Shown: positions 37,255 through 47,033 of the stretch, in pieces
How the letters are laid out: each line of letters opens with the position of its first letter
Numbering within the stretch: the stretch's first letter is position 1
Origin: Pseudomonas furukawaii
GTDB lineage: Bacteria > Pseudomonadota > Gammaproteobacteria > Pseudomonadales > Pseudomonadaceae
Reading direction: 5' to 3'
Assembly (NCBI RefSeq): GCF_002355475.1
Contig: NZ_AP014862.1
Location: 4,092,001-4,156,000 of the forward strand
Length of the DNA: 64,000 bases
The notes under the pieces: model-generated
Databases searched by the model: none
Told to the model about the DNA's origin: nothing
Seen by the model: the letters and a program-made list of their open reading frames with translations, nothing else
Program-made: the position numbers and the translations under genes

Positions 37255-38052
37255 TCAGAGATAGGCGCGCACCACTGGCACCATCGGCGTGGTACAGCTC
37301 ATGCCGCCATCGACGCGCAACAGCGCGCCGTTTACGTAGCGGGACTCGTCCGAGGCGAGGTACAGCGCCATGCCGGCGATGTCCTCCGGTTCGCCGAGGC
37401 GTGGGACGTTCTGGATGTCGAGGAAAGCCGCCTGCATAGCCGAGTTGGCCCAGCTCTCCATCGCCGGGGTGCGGATCACGCCCGGGAGAATCGCGTTGCA
37501 GCGCACACCGCGTTTGCCGAAGGTCGCGGCGATGCTCTGCACGTACCAGTTCAGCGCCGCCTTCGAAGCACCGTAGCTGAACTGGGCGACCTCGCCGGCA
37601 ATCGAGCTGGTTGACGAGGTAAAGATGATCGACCCGCCTCCCTGCTCCAGCATTTGCGGCAGGGCATGCTTGCAGGCCAACACGCCGCCGAGCACGTTGA
37701 CCCGCATGTTGGCGTGGAACAGCTCCTCGTTGAAGTCGAGGAAGTCCACGTCGCGCACGGTCGCCGGGTTCTTGTTGACGGCGTTGTTGAACAGCACATC
37801 GATGCGCCCGAAAGCCTTCAGAGTGCTGGCGATCATTTGTCGCAACTCATCCTCCACGCCGACATCGACCCTCAGCGCAATGGCGCGACCACCAGCCTCG
37901 GCGATACTTTGGGCGACCGTCTCCGCCGCACTTTCATGGAGGTCGGTCACTACCACCCGAGCGCCCTGCTCGGCGAACATCCAGGCCGTGGCCCGGCCGA
38001 TGCCGCTGCCGGCCCCGGTGAGCACGGCCACTTTCCCTTCCAGACGTTGCAT
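37255..38052 (-). CDS. SDR-family oxidoreductase
   Basis: A 265-residue classical SDR with TGAGSGIG (residues 12-19), NNAV, Ser in FTSSTSS and the YGASK catalytic pair. The C-terminal YVNGALLRVDGGMSC is standard. ATG 38052 follows GAGGAG. Located 22 bases downstream of the DUF1329 gene. Complete active site, so probably an NAD(P)-dependent alcohol dehydrogenase of the pathway; a hydroxysteroid-like substrate would fit the context but is not shown. Confidence 0.88.
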   Translation of the reverse strand: MQRLEGKVAVLTGAGSGIGRATAWMFAEQGARVVVTDLHESAAETVAQSIAEAGGRAIALRVDVGVEDELRQMIASTLKAFGRIDVLFNNAVNKNPATVRDVDFLDFNEELFHANMRVNVLGGVLACKHALPQMLEQGGGSIIFTSSTSSIAGEVAQFSYGASKAALNWYVQSIAATFGKRGVRCNAILPGVIRTPAMESWANSAMQAAFLDIQNVPRLGEPEDIAGMALYLASDESRYVNGALLRVDGGMSCTTPMVPVVRAYL

Positions 38053-38074
38053 GGGTCGGTTCTCCTCAGGGGGA

Positions 38075-39427
38075 TTAGCGGGTCTGCCCGCCTGCGATGG
38101 TCTGCGGATTGGCCTCGCGCTCAACGACCGGGGCCGCGCGGTAACGGGTCGGGCCGTTGCCGAACATGCCGTACTGGTCGCGGGTGAAGTCGTACAGCGA
38201 GTAGGAGTCCTGCAGCGGGTTATTCGGCATGCCGTAGGCCTGAATGTTGTACTGCGCGCCTGCGCGGAACATCGCACCACTGTCGTCCCAGGCGTCGTAC
38301 AACGCGGCGCCAAAAGTGTCCTCGTCGATGTAGTAGCGACGCTTCTTCTGCGCGTGGCGTACGCCCTCCTTGCGCGTGGCCTCGACCACCCAGACGCGGT
38401 GCAGCTCCCAGCGCTCGCAGGCCGGATTGATGTGCTTCTCCATCAGCTTGGTGTCCATGTCGCATTTCCACTTCAGGTCGTAACTGCTGTAGGGGATGAA
38501 CATTTCCTTCTTGCCCAGCAGCTTCCAGTCGAAACGGTCCATCTTCCCGGAGAAGAGGAATATCTCGTCGTAGAACGCCACCCCGCCGAACGCCGAATTG
38601 GGCGTGTCGTAAGCGAACTCCGGCGCCTTGCGCACGCGGCGCTGCCCGGTCGAGTAGCTCCAGGCATAACGCGCGTTATCCACCGGGTCGAGATAGTCCC
38701 AGTAGCCCGAGGCCTGCCCGGCGGTGCGTGCCGGGGCGACGATGCGCGACCAGATGCGCTGGGCGATCTTCGGATCACGCCCAGACACATCGAGCTGGTA
38801 GAAGGGCTTTTCGCCAGTGGAGCGGTTGGTGTTGGTCAGGGTCGGGCGCCCCTGGTTGACCACATAGGCGCTGTGGTTCCAGTCCCAGCCGTTCACACCC
38901 TGGTAGTTGAGAATGTAATTCCACATCACCTGCCGGCCATCCTTGGGCAATGGGAACGGCAAACCGCCGCGACAAGCCTCGCTAATGGACAGCCCGTCGT
39001 TCATGGCCTTGCAATCGGGGTCGCTGGCGTTGCGCTGGGTCGCCGCAAGGAAATTCTCCGGGAACGCGGCGGTACGGTGAGTCGGGTAGATATCCATGAA
39101 ATAGGTATCCGGGTACTGCTTGAGCAGCCTCATCTGCCCTGCGGATAGCTGTTCGGCATACTGATCAGCATTGGCCGCAGTGATCCGCAGCCGAGGCTTC
39201 TCACCCTCGAACGGGTTGGGCCAACTGCCGTCACCGGGTTGCAATCCGGCCGGCACCTTGAGGCCCCCGTCATAGGGTGGGATGGTACCCTCCGCATTGC
39301 CGACGGCAATGGCACCAAAACGCGTCAGCTTGCCGCCGAGATCGCTTGGCAAATCGCTGCCTTCGGCCAGAGCCGGGCCGGCCAGTACGATGGCAAGCAG
39401 CCCCGTCGTGTAGATGTTCGGTTGCAT
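38075..39427 (-). CDS. DUF1329-family outer-membrane-associated protein, copy 2
   Basis: A 450-residue exported protein with signal peptide TTGLLAIVLAGPALA. It shares with copy 1 the blocks LTRFGAIAVGNAEGTIPPYDGGL, HRTAAFPENF, CERWELHRVWVVEATRKEG and KRRYYIDEDTFGAALYDAWDDSG. It is more GC-rich than copy 1, so the two pairs were probably acquired or evolved separately. Follows the DUF1302 gene by 106 bases. Confidence 0.9.
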   Translation of the reverse strand: MQPNIYTTGLLAIVLAGPALAEGSDLPSDLGGKLTRFGAIAVGNAEGTIPPYDGGLKVPAGLQPGDGSWPNPFEGEKPRLRITAANADQYAEQLSAGQMRLLKQYPDTYFMDIYPTHRTAAFPENFLAATQRNASDPDCKAMNDGLSISEACRGGLPFPLPKDGRQVMWNYILNYQGVNGWDWNHSAYVVNQGRPTLTNTNRSTGEKPFYQLDVSGRDPKIAQRIWSRIVAPARTAGQASGYWDYLDPVDNARYAWSYSTGQRRVRKAPEFAYDTPNSAFGGVAFYDEIFLFSGKMDRFDWKLLGKKEMFIPYSSYDLKWKCDMDTKLMEKHINPACERWELHRVWVVEATRKEGVRHAQKKRRYYIDEDTFGAALYDAWDDSGAMFRAGAQYNIQAYGMPNNPLQDSYSLYDFTRDQYGMFGNGPTRYRAAPVVEREANPQTIAGGQTR

Positions 39428-39533
39428 GGAAATCTCCAGTCATGGTCTTGGGAAACACCAGGCGGGCGCGCCGCGCGTCTTCGTCACAAGCGCAGTGCCG
39501 TGGTGTCGCACCGGCCGCGAAGCCGGCAGCGGA

Positions 39534-41198
39534 TCAGAACGCGGTGCTCAGGGTTAGCGAGATCCAGTTGCGATCGGACAGCCCGATGTCGCCGGCACCG
39601 CCGACCACCGTCTTGCCCACGCTGGGGATGTCGGCGTATTTGCGAGGGCTGCCGTAGCCGATGTAGGCCAGGGTCACGTCATAACGCTCATCCAGCGTGC
39701 CCTTGATGCCGATCTTGTAGCTGTACTTACCCTCGCTGCCGCCGCCGGTGGCGGCATTGCCCGACACGCCGTAGTCAAAGCTCATGGGCGCGGAGATGTT
39801 CCAGCCCGGAAACACTCCCAGCCACTGCGGCGCGAAGCTGAAGGCGACACCAACATAGTTGCGCGTGGCACAGCCCCACTCTTTGTCCTGGCCTGTCGGA
39901 CAGCCGGAGTAGCCTTCGCCCTTGAACAGCTCCTTGCGGTCGGTCACGCGTTGCACGTGGCTGTAGGCCATCTCGGCTATGACGTTACCGGTGTCGAAGA
40001 AGTCCGTACGTGGAAGCAGCCAGAGGCCGTTGACCACCAGGTGCCAGGTGTCGCCACGCGCCCCTTGGTTATCCACGGAACTGAAATTGCTCGAGATCAG
40101 CGAAGTGTTCTGCCGATAGGACAGGTCCACCCCTACCGAGCCGCCCCCCAGCACCGGCCCGGCCGACCAGCTCAGGCCATAGAGCCTGACGTTGTCGGCA
40201 TATACGTAGCGGGCGAAGTTGCCACCCACCTGCAGGCCCCACGGGTTGTAGTCGTCGAATTCGCGGTAGTACAGGCCGATATCGGAGTGCAGGAAATCGA
40301 GACTGTAGGTGCCCATCACCCCCCAGTTGCCGCTGTCGCCCGGAGTCAGCGGATCGATCAGAGGCCGCACGAAGCCAGGCGCGACCGGCAACTGGTTCGG
40401 CCCTTCCAGGGCGATGTCGGCCGAGGCCAGGTACGTGCCGCCTTCTGGCGCGCGAGTGGTGTCCCATTCGAAGAAGTACTGGGCGGCGACCGACAGCCTA
40501 TCGGTCACCTGTGCCTGGGCTGAGAGCTGGGTCAGCGGCAGGAATATCTCGCGCGTCTCAGTGCCGGGGTTGCTCACCGCTTTGCGGCCGTCGAGCGGAG
40601 CCTGCGAGTAGGAAATGGCGTGGCCGGCGATCAGCAACCCGCTGCCCCAGTAGACCGTGTGCCGGCCGGCGCGCAGGCTGACTGGTACGTCACCGAGGTT
40701 GAAACGGGTGAAGGCGAAGGCATCCAACAGTTCGCCGCTGACGCCCCGGTGATAGCGCTTGGTGAAACCGGAGTACTCGCCCCCCCGGTAGCTCGGCGTG
40801 CTCGGCCCCGGAAAGGCGCCGGGGTAGAAGACGTTGCCCTCGGCGGTCTCCACGTCGCCATCCGCGTAAGCCTGGTCGTACCAGGCCGCGGCGCTGACAC
40901 GGAAGCCATGGTACTGCTGGTAGGCCAGCTCGAACTCGCTCATCAGGTCGAGGCGGTTGGTCACCACATCTCCACGGTCGAACTTGGAGTCGGATTCGTC
41001 ATAGGTAGCGTTGTTGGCCAGCGCGCGCTCCCGCTCCTCGGCCCGTACCCCCAAGTTGTAGCGCAGCGTATTGTCCCAACGCAGGCTCAGGTCCGGATTC
41101 CCGGTCCCGAACTCCTTCGCCTGGAGCACACCGCCACAGGCCAGGGCCGCCGCCAAGCCAATTACCAAACGGCCGCCGATCAGGTTGGCACTCGACAT
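39534..41198 (-). CDS. DUF1302-family outer-membrane barrel, copy 2
   Basis: A 554-residue exported protein. A signal segment (LVIGLAAALACGGVLQA) precedes FGTGNPDLSLRWDNTLRYNLGVR, the same opening as copy 1, and the protein ends with a terminal aromatic (ISLTLSTAF). ATG 41198 is preceded by ACGGAG, and AACAACAACAA lies farther upstream. It is divergent from the indolepyruvate-type oxidoreductase gene. Likely an outer-membrane channel or acceptor for a hydrophobic growth substrate. Confidence 0.88.
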   Translation of the reverse strand: MSSANLIGGRLVIGLAAALACGGVLQAKEFGTGNPDLSLRWDNTLRYNLGVRAEERERALANNATYDESDSKFDRGDVVTNRLDLMSEFELAYQQYHGFRVSAAAWYDQAYADGDVETAEGNVFYPGAFPGPSTPSYRGGEYSGFTKRYHRGVSGELLDAFAFTRFNLGDVPVSLRAGRHTVYWGSGLLIAGHAISYSQAPLDGRKAVSNPGTETREIFLPLTQLSAQAQVTDRLSVAAQYFFEWDTTRAPEGGTYLASADIALEGPNQLPVAPGFVRPLIDPLTPGDSGNWGVMGTYSLDFLHSDIGLYYREFDDYNPWGLQVGGNFARYVYADNVRLYGLSWSAGPVLGGGSVGVDLSYRQNTSLISSNFSSVDNQGARGDTWHLVVNGLWLLPRTDFFDTGNVIAEMAYSHVQRVTDRKELFKGEGYSGCPTGQDKEWGCATRNYVGVAFSFAPQWLGVFPGWNISAPMSFDYGVSGNAATGGGSEGKYSYKIGIKGTLDERYDVTLAYIGYGSPRKYADIPSVGKTVVGGAGDIGLSDRNWISLTLSTAF

Positions 41199-41219
41199 CA
41201 GAAATCTCCGTCTCGCTCG

Positions 41220-41230
41220 TTGTTGTTGTT
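41220..41230 (-). promoter_or_regulatory. Crc/Hfq-type CA motif before DUF1302 copy 2
   Basis: On the minus strand AACAACAACAA, identical to the element before the P450, 21 bases from the ATG at 41198. Confidence 0.6.
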
Positions 41231-41309
41231 TTCAGCCGGTGCTGGCGCTCCCTCTCAGCGGGACCGCAAAACGAGTAAACGGAAGGACGGAGGCGGAGAC
41301 AACGAATCG

Positions 41310-41345
41310 GGCTATCGCCGAAATGCAAAAGGCTATCGCCGAAAT
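41310..41345. repeat. 15-bp direct repeat at 21-bp spacing upstream of the oxidoreductase
   Basis: GGCTATCGCCGAAAT occurs at 41310-41324 and 41331-41345, so the copies lie on the same DNA face two turns apart. This is a typical arrangement for tandem activator sites in a divergent promoter region. Confidence 0.5.
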
Positions 41346-41363
41346 ACAGCAGGGGGATCACCC

Positions 41364-41386
41364 AGGTATTTGATAAACAGATACCT
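41364..41386. promoter_or_regulatory. 23-bp near-palindrome, candidate operator
   Basis: AGGTAT and ATACCT flank an 11-bp centre whose arms also match partly, giving 9 of 11 matched half-site positions around 41375. It lies in the divergent DUF1302/oxidoreductase promoter region. A further TGAACA/TGTTCA inverted repeat with a 13-base spacer is at 41416-41440. Confidence 0.5.
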
Positions 41387-41475
41387 AAGACTAATTTTTA
41401 TTGCTTAACGATATCTGAACACTAACCAATAATCTGTTCAAAGAAAAATGCGACGCCCACAGGTTGGCCGCATCG

Positions 41476-41483
41476 AAGAACAA
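41476..41483 (+). promoter_or_regulatory. Crc/Hfq-type CA motif before the oxidoreductase
   Basis: AAGAACAA on the plus strand, immediately before the TTGGAGG ribosome-binding site of the gene starting at 41497. Confidence 0.5.
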
Positions 41484-41496
41484 TTGGAGGTTAGCC

Positions 41497-44400
41497 ATGA
41501 GCACATCGCCCTCGCTGGAAGACAAGTACGTCCAGCAAACCGGGAAAGCCCTGATGACCGGCGTCCAGGCACTGGTGCGCCTGCCCCTGATGCAGCGTCA
41601 GCGCGACCTCATCGACGGCCTCGACACCGCCGGCTTCATCTCCGGCTACCGTGGTTCGCCGCTGGGCGGCTTCGACCAGGCGCTGTGGAAGGCCCGCGAC
41701 CACCTCAAGCAGAACCACGTCAGGTTCCAGCCGGGGGTCAACGAGGACCTCGCAGCCACCTCGCTATGGGGCACCCAGCAGGTCAACCTGTTCCCCGGCG
41801 CCAAGTACGACGGCGTGTTCGGCATGTGGTACGGCAAAGGCCCCGGCGTGGACCGCTGCGGCGACGTGTTCCGCCACGCCAACGCCGCCGGCACCTCGAA
41901 GTTCGGCGGTGTGCTGGCTATCGCCGGCGATGACCACGGCGCCCGCTCCTCCTCGCTGCCTCACCAGACCGAGCACATTTTCAAGGCCGTGATGATGCCG
42001 GTGCTGGCACCATCCGGCGTGCAGGAATACCTCGACTATGGCCTGCACGGCTTCGCCATGTCGCGCTACTCCGGTTGCTGGGTGGCGCTCAAGGCGGTGG
42101 CCGACACTGTGGAAAGCGCGGCCATCGTCGATCTCGACATCAACCGCGTGCAGCCGGTCATTCCCGATTTCGATCTGCCGGAGGGCGGCCTCAACATCCG
42201 CTGGCCGGACCCGCCGCTGGCTCAAGAGCAGCGCCTGCTGGAGCACAAGCTGTACGCCGCCGCCGCCTATGCCCGCGCCAACGGTCTGAACCGCGTGACT
42301 CTCGACTCACGCAATGCGCGCATCGGCATCATCACCTCCGGCAAGTCCTACCTGGATGTCTGCCAGGCGCTGGACATGCTCGGCATCGACCAGGAGATGG
42401 CCGAACGAATCGGCATACGGGTGTACAAGGTGGGCATGGTCTGGCCGCTGGAAGCTGAGGGCGTGCGCCAGTTCGCTGAAGGGCTGGAGGAAATCGTGGT
42501 GGTCGAGGAAAAGCGCCACATGATCGAGTATCAGCTCAAGGAGGAACTCTACAACTGGCGCGAGGACGTGCGCCCGCGCATCGTCGGCAAGTTCGATGAC
42601 AAGGGCGAGTGGAGCCTGCCGCACACCGACTGGCTACTACCCGCGATCAACGACCTGACCCCGACGCTGATCGCCCGCGCCCTGGCCAAGCGCATCCTGC
42701 ACCTGCATCCGCATGGGCCGCTGCAGGCGCGACTGGGTGTGCTGGAGGCCCAGCTCGGCTGCAAGCAGCAGTTCAGCAACCTGATGGACCGCGTGCCGCA
42801 CTACTGCTCCGGCTGCCCGCACAATACCTCCACCAAAGTGCCGGAAGGCAGCCGCGCGCTAGCCGGCATCGGCTGCCACTACATGGCCGCCTGGATCTAC
42901 CCGCGGACCGAGACCTTCAGCCAGATGGGCGGCGAAGGCGTGGCCTGGGTCGGCCAGGCGCCATTCACCGAAACCCGCCACGTGTTCGCCAATCTCGGCG
43001 ACGGTACCTACTTCCACTCCGGCCTGCTGGCCATCCGCGCGGCCGTGGCGGCCAAGGTGCCGATCACCTACAAGATCCTCTACAACGATGCGGTGGCGAT
43101 GACCGGCGGCCAGCCGGTGGACGGTAGCCTGACCGTGTCGCAGATTTCCCGCCAGCTCGCCGCCGAAGGCGTGCAGCGCATCGTGGTGGTCAGCGACGAC
43201 CCGGACAGGTACCGGGATGTGCACGACCTGGCGCCCGGCGTGCCGGTCCTGCGCCGCGACCAGATTGAAGAGGTGCAGAAGGAACTGCGCGAGTTTCCCG
43301 GCGTGTCGGCAATCATCTACGACCAGACCTGCGCCGCCGAGAAACGCCGCCGCCGCAAGCGCGGCAAGTTTCCCGACCCGGCACGCCGGGTCGTAATCAA
43401 CGAAGCCGTCTGCGAAGGCTGCGGCGACTGCAGCAGCAAATCCAACTGCATGTCCGTGGTCGCGGTAGAAACAGAGTTCGGCCGCAAACGCGAGATCGAC
43501 CAGTCATCCTGCAACAAGGACTTCACTTGTCTGTCCGGCTTTTGCCCGAGTTTCGTCACAGTCGAAGGCGGTAACCTGCGCAAACCCAAGGCTATGGCAG
43601 AACACCCAGAGGACCGATGGGATCTTCCAGCCCCTCCGCCTATGAGTCTGGATGAGCCTTACAGCATCCTGGTCACCGGCGTAGGCGGCACCGGGGTGGT
43701 CACCATCGGCGCCCTCCTCGGCATGGCGGCTTTTATCGAGGGCAAAGGTGCGCTGAACCTTGATATGGCCGGCATGGCGCAAAAAGGCGGCGCGGTCTGG
43801 TCACATATCCGCATCGCCGCGCACCAGGATCAACTGTTCGCTCCACGCATCGCAGAAGGTGAGGCCAGTTTGTTGCTGGGCTGCGATCTGGTAGTCAGCG
43901 CCAATACCGAGACTCTCGCCAAAGTCCGCCAGGGTGTCACCTATGCGCTGATCAATAGCGAGGAAAGCATCACCAGCGCATTTATCCGAACCTTCGCGCA
44001 GCAAGCCGAAAGCGGTGACCTAACGGCCCATCCTGACCCACAATTTCGTAGTCAAGGGATGGCCTCACAGATCCGGGAGGCTGTCGGGGACAGCCACGCC
44101 ACCTTTATCGATGCCAGCGATATTGCGACAGCGCTAATGGGCGATTCGATTGCGACCAACACCTTTATGCTCGGCTATGCCTATCAAAAGGGTTGGCTGC
44201 CGGTGGGTGAAGCTGCCTTGCTTCAAGCCATCGAACTCAATGGTACCGCCGTGGCGTTCAACCGCAGTGCCTTCGCCTGGGGGCGTCGCGCCGCGGTGGA
44301 CCTGCAACGCGTACGAGGCATTCTTGAAGCAGGGAAGGTGGTCAGCCCTGACAGGCAAATATCCCAGAGCCTGGATGAAGCCGTTGCGCGGCGCGTCGAG

Positions 44401-45063
44401 TATCTCACGGCGTACCAAAACGCAGAGTACGGCAATCGCTACCTGAGTCGTGTTGAACAGTTCAGCGCAGCGGAACGCGCTTTGTCGGGCAAGCCCGGCG
44501 AGCTGACCGAAGCGGTGGCCCGATACTACTTCAAGGTCTTGGCGATCAAAGACGAATATGAAGTCGCTCGTCTGTTCACTCACGGCGAGTTCCTCAAGAA
44601 GATCGAGGCAACTTTCGAGGGCGATTACAACCTGCGCTTTCATCTTGCCCCGCCGCTGCTCAACAAAGCAGGCCCCGGTGTCGAGCCGGCCAAGCGCAGT
44701 TACGGTCCCTGGATGCTCAAAGGCTTCAAGCTGCTTGCCAAGCTGAAGGGCATACGCAACACGTGGCTCGACCCGTTCGCCTACACCCATGAGCGCAAGG
44801 TCGAACGCGAGTGGCTACGTAACTACGAGCAAATCCTTGAGGAACTGCTGTCCGGGCTCACGCCTGACAAGCTCGACACTGCCGTGCAGTTGGCCAAGCT
44901 ACCGGATGCCGTACGTGGCTATGGCGCAGTCAAAGAGCGCTATCTGGCGCACGCCCAACAGCAGAAAACACGCTTGTTGGAGCAGTGGCATGGCACTCCC
45001 TCGCAGTTCCACGATGCGGGCCAGGTCGACAAGGTGGTGCGCATACATGCGGCCCAGCTTTGA
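41497..45063 (+). CDS. Indolepyruvate-type 2-oxoacid:ferredoxin oxidoreductase, fused subunits
   Basis: A 1188-residue single-chain enzyme combining alpha, beta and gamma parts. The N-terminal pyruvate-oxidoreductase fold has SGYRGSPLGGFD. The thiamine-diphosphate domain has NLGDGTYFHSG and LYNDAVAMTGGQ. Cysteine motifs CEGCGDCSSKSNC and CNKDFTCLSGFCP provide iron-sulfur ligands. The C-terminal gamma domain starts at VTGVGGTGVVTIGALLG. It decarboxylates a 2-oxoacid to an acyl-CoA, passing electrons to ferredoxin. ATG 41497 has TTGGAGG upstream; an ATG-free extension to 41464 is unlikely. GC is clearly higher in the 5' half than in the 3' half. In 4,5-seco estrogen pathways this enzyme type acts after extradiol cleavage. 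Confidence 0.93.
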   Translation: MSTSPSLEDKYVQQTGKALMTGVQALVRLPLMQRQRDLIDGLDTAGFISGYRGSPLGGFDQALWKARDHLKQNHVRFQPGVNEDLAATSLWGTQQVNLFPGAKYDGVFGMWYGKGPGVDRCGDVFRHANAAGTSKFGGVLAIAGDDHGARSSSLPHQTEHIFKAVMMPVLAPSGVQEYLDYGLHGFAMSRYSGCWVALKAVADTVESAAIVDLDINRVQPVIPDFDLPEGGLNIRWPDPPLAQEQRLLEHKLYAAAAYARANGLNRVTLDSRNARIGIITSGKSYLDVCQALDMLGIDQEMAERIGIRVYKVGMVWPLEAEGVRQFAEGLEEIVVVEEKRHMIEYQLKEELYNWREDVRPRIVGKFDDKGEWSLPHTDWLLPAINDLTPTLIARALAKRILHLHPHGPLQARLGVLEAQLGCKQQFSNLMDRVPHYCSGCPHNTSTKVPEGSRALAGIGCHYMAAWIYPRTETFSQMGGEGVAWVGQAPFTETRHVFANLGDGTYFHSGLLAIRAAVAAKVPITYKILYNDAVAMTGGQPVDGSLTVSQISRQLAAEGVQRIVVVSDDPDRYRDVHDLAPGVPVLRRDQIEEVQKELREFPGVSAIIYDQTCAAEKRRRRKRGKFPDPARRVVINEAVCEGCGDCSSKSNCMSVVAVETEFGRKREIDQSSCNKDFTCLSGFCPSFVTVEGGNLRKPKAMAEHPEDRWDLPAPPPMSLDEPYSILVTGVGGTGVVTIGALLGMAAFIEGKGALNLDMAGMAQKGGAVWSHIRIAAHQDQLFAPRIAEGEASLLLGCDLVVSANTETLAKVRQGVTYALINSEESITSAFIRTFAQQAESGDLTAHPDPQFRSQGMASQIREAVGDSHATFIDASDIATALMGDSIATNTFMLGYAYQKGWLPVGEAALLQAIELNGTAVAFNRSAFAWGRRAAVDLQRVRGILEAGKVVSPDRQISQSLDEAVARRVEYLTAYQNAEYGNRYLSRVEQFSAAERALSGKPGELTEAVARYYFKVLAIKDEYEVARLFTHGEFLKKIEATFEGDYNLRFHLAPPLLNKAGPGVEPAKRSYGPWMLKGFKLLAKLKGIRNTWLDPFAYTHERKVEREWLRNYEQILEELLSGLTPDKLDTAVQLAKLPDAVRGYGAVKERYLAHAQQQKTRLLEQWHGTPSQFHDAGQVDKVVRIHAAQL

Positions 45064-45107
45064 TTAGGCCCCATCCAAGTGAGTTTTCTGCCCCCCGTTT
45101 GGCAGAC

Positions 45108-45150
45108 CGTGGCTCCGACTCAAAAGGTTATAGAGCCACGTCTTTTATTC
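45108..45150 (+). terminator. Intrinsic terminator after the oxidoreductase gene
   Basis: CGTGGCTC and GAGCCACG form a perfect 8-bp stem with a 17-base loop, followed by TCTTTTATTC. It ends the oxidoreductase transcript just before the thiolase ribosome site, so the thiolase may need read-through or its own promoter. Confidence 0.65.
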
Positions 45151-45160
45151 AGAGGTGATC

Positions 45161-46342
45161 ATGCAAGAGGCCGTAATAGTAGCCGCCACCCGCACTGCTA
45201 TCGGAGCTTTCCAGGGCAGTCTGGCCGACGTCAGCGCTATTGAACTAGGCAGCATTGTCATTCGCGGTTTGCTGGAGCAAACCGGCCTGGATCCTGCCAA
45301 CGTTGACGAAGTAATTCTCGGGCAGGTGCTGACAGCGGGGTGTGGACAAAACCCCGCCCGACAATCCGCACTGAATGCCGGGCTACCCCAAACGGTTACG
45401 GCCATGACTATCAACAAGCTGTGCGGTTCCGGCTTGAAAACGGTGAGCCTGGGCGCCCAGGCCATTCGCAGCGGTGACGCCGAAATCGTTATTGCCGGTG
45501 GAATGGAAAATATGAGCCAGGCTCCCTTTACCCTGGCCAAAGCACGTAGCGGCTTGCGTATGGGCAACGCGCAGTTGACGGACTCGCTGCTGCAAGACGG
45601 GCTGACAGATGCGTTCAACGGCTATCACATGGGGATCACTGCCGAGAATCTGGTCGACTGCTACAAGCTGACCCGCGAACAACAGGATGCTTATGCGGCG
45701 CTCTCCCAGCAGCTGGCAGCGGCAGCCATCGAAGCAGATCGATTCAAGGAGGAGGTCACGCCGGTCATGCTCCCGCAACGAGGAGGTGAACCGACTTCAT
45801 TCGCGACAGATGAACAACCACGGGACGGAACCTCGCCTGAATCACTGGCCAAACTTCGCCCCGCCTTCAAGCCCGACGGCAGTGTCACGGCGGGAAACGC
45901 CTCAACCATCAACGATGGAGCAGCCGCAGTCCTTCTAATGAGTTCGGCTAAAGCTCGAGATCTGGGTCTACCGGTACTGGCGACAATCAGGTCCTATGCC
46001 AGTGCTGGGGTCGATCCCGCAATCATGGGCATCGGACCTGTGTCGGCGACTAGGAAATGCTTGGAGAAGGCGGGCTGGACCCTGGACGACTTGGACCTGA
46101 TCGAAGCCAACGAAGCCTTTGCCGCACAGTCCTTGTCAGTTAGTCGAGAGACTGGCTGGGACATGAGCAAGGTCAATGTCAATGGCGGTGCAATTGCTCT
46201 CGGTCACCCAATAGGGGCGTCTGGCTGTCGCGTGCTAGTTACCCTGATTCACGAGATGCTCAAGCGCGACGCCAGGAAAGGACTCGCGACCTTGTGCATC
46301 GGCGGTGGTCAAGGCATTGCTCTGGCTCTGGAAAGGAACTGA
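45161..46342 (+). CDS. Thiolase (acetyl-CoA acetyltransferase family)
   Basis: A 393-residue thiolase with nucleophilic C88 in [11 protein letters not shown], the HPIGASG histidine motif near residue 349 and the C-terminal CIGGGQGIA cysteine. It cleaves a beta-ketoacyl-CoA to acetyl-CoA and a shortened acyl-CoA, a terminal step of side-chain or ring-derived acid oxidation. ATG 45161 follows AGAGGTGAT; a GTG six bases earlier is also in frame. It follows the oxidoreductase and precedes a TetR gene. Confidence 0.95.
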   Translation: MQEAVIVAATRTAIGAFQGSLADVSAIELGSIVIRGLLEQTGLDPANVDEVILGQVLTAGCGQNPARQSALNAGLPQTVTAMTINKLCGSGLKTVSLGAQAIRSGDAEIVIAGGMENMSQAPFTLAKARSGLRMGNAQLTDSLLQDGLTDAFNGYHMGITAENLVDCYKLTREQQDAYAALSQQLAAAAIEADRFKEEVTPVMLPQRGGEPTSFATDEQPRDGTSPESLAKLRPAFKPDGSVTAGNASTINDGAAAVLLMSSAKARDLGLPVLATIRSYASAGVDPAIMGIGPVSATRKCLEKAGWTLDDLDLIEANEAFAAQSLSVSRETGWDMSKVNVNGGAIALGHPIGASGCRVLVTLIHEMLKRDARKGLATLCIGGGQGIALALERN

Positions 46343-46394
46343 ACAATTGCTTCCGGCCTCCGCTTCCTCAATCACTCCGTCGCCAGGGCATTGC

Positions 46395-47033
46395 ATGGAA
46401 AGCCCTTCGCCGAGCCAGCTCCTCCGTCAAGTCGCGCTGGAACTGTTCGTCGACCGGAGTTTCGACGCGGTAAGCCTGCGCCAGCTGGCCACGGCAATAG
46501 GTATGCAAGTCGGCTCGCTGTACAACCATATGGATAGCAAGCAATCACTGCTGTTCGAATTGGTTGAGGAGTACGAGGCGGACCTGCTCGACACCCTCGT
46601 CGATGAAAGCAGTAACATCCCGCATCCAATCCAGCGCCTCGAAGCCTTCGTGCGTGCGCACATCGAGTTCAACTTGCAGCATCGTCAACATCACGATCTG
46701 GCACGTCGGGAACTACGCAGCCTGACAGATGAACAACAGTCGAGCATCCAGTCGCTGCGGCGACTACAACGAGAGTGTTTGCAGAACATTTTACAGCAGG
46801 GCGTTGCACAGCAACTGTTTCAGCCACTACCCCCGGAAGTAGCCGCCCATGCGATTCTTTCCATGCTTGAAGGTGCAACGGCCAACTTCCAGTCCAATGT
46901 GATTGGACTATTCAGCTGCATGGTTGCCAATGCAATGGGAATGAGGGCTCTTCCTGCTCTCCAAGGATCAACTCTATTTAGTACGCCTCTAGCCAAGGAC
47001 GAGCGCAGCAATGGGAATCACCATGAAAGATAA
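46395..47033 (+). CDS. TetR-family transcriptional regulator
   Basis: A 212-residue regulator. The helix-turn-helix is in [45 protein letters not shown]; a helical ligand domain follows. ATG 46395 begins the family N-terminus, but no clear ribosome site precedes it, and an in-frame TTG near 46347 is possible. It overlaps the start of folE by about 23 bases, so the two are probably translationally coupled. It may control the thiolase and neighbours. Confidence 0.85.
   Translation: MESPSPSQLLRQVALELFVDRSFDAVSLRQLATAIGMQVGSLYNHMDSKQSLLFELVEEYEADLLDTLVDESSNIPHPIQRLEAFVRAHIEFNLQHRQHHDLARRELRSLTDEQQSSIQSLRRLQRECLQNILQQGVAQQLFQPLPPEVAAHAILSMLEGATANFQSNVIGLFSCMVANAMGMRALPALQGSTLFSTPLAKDERSNGNHHER

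Noticed and set aside
41464-41497. Upstream in-frame start for the 2-oxoacid oxidoreductase
   Set aside because: The ATG at 41497 has the TTGGAGG ribosome site; the extension would run through it.
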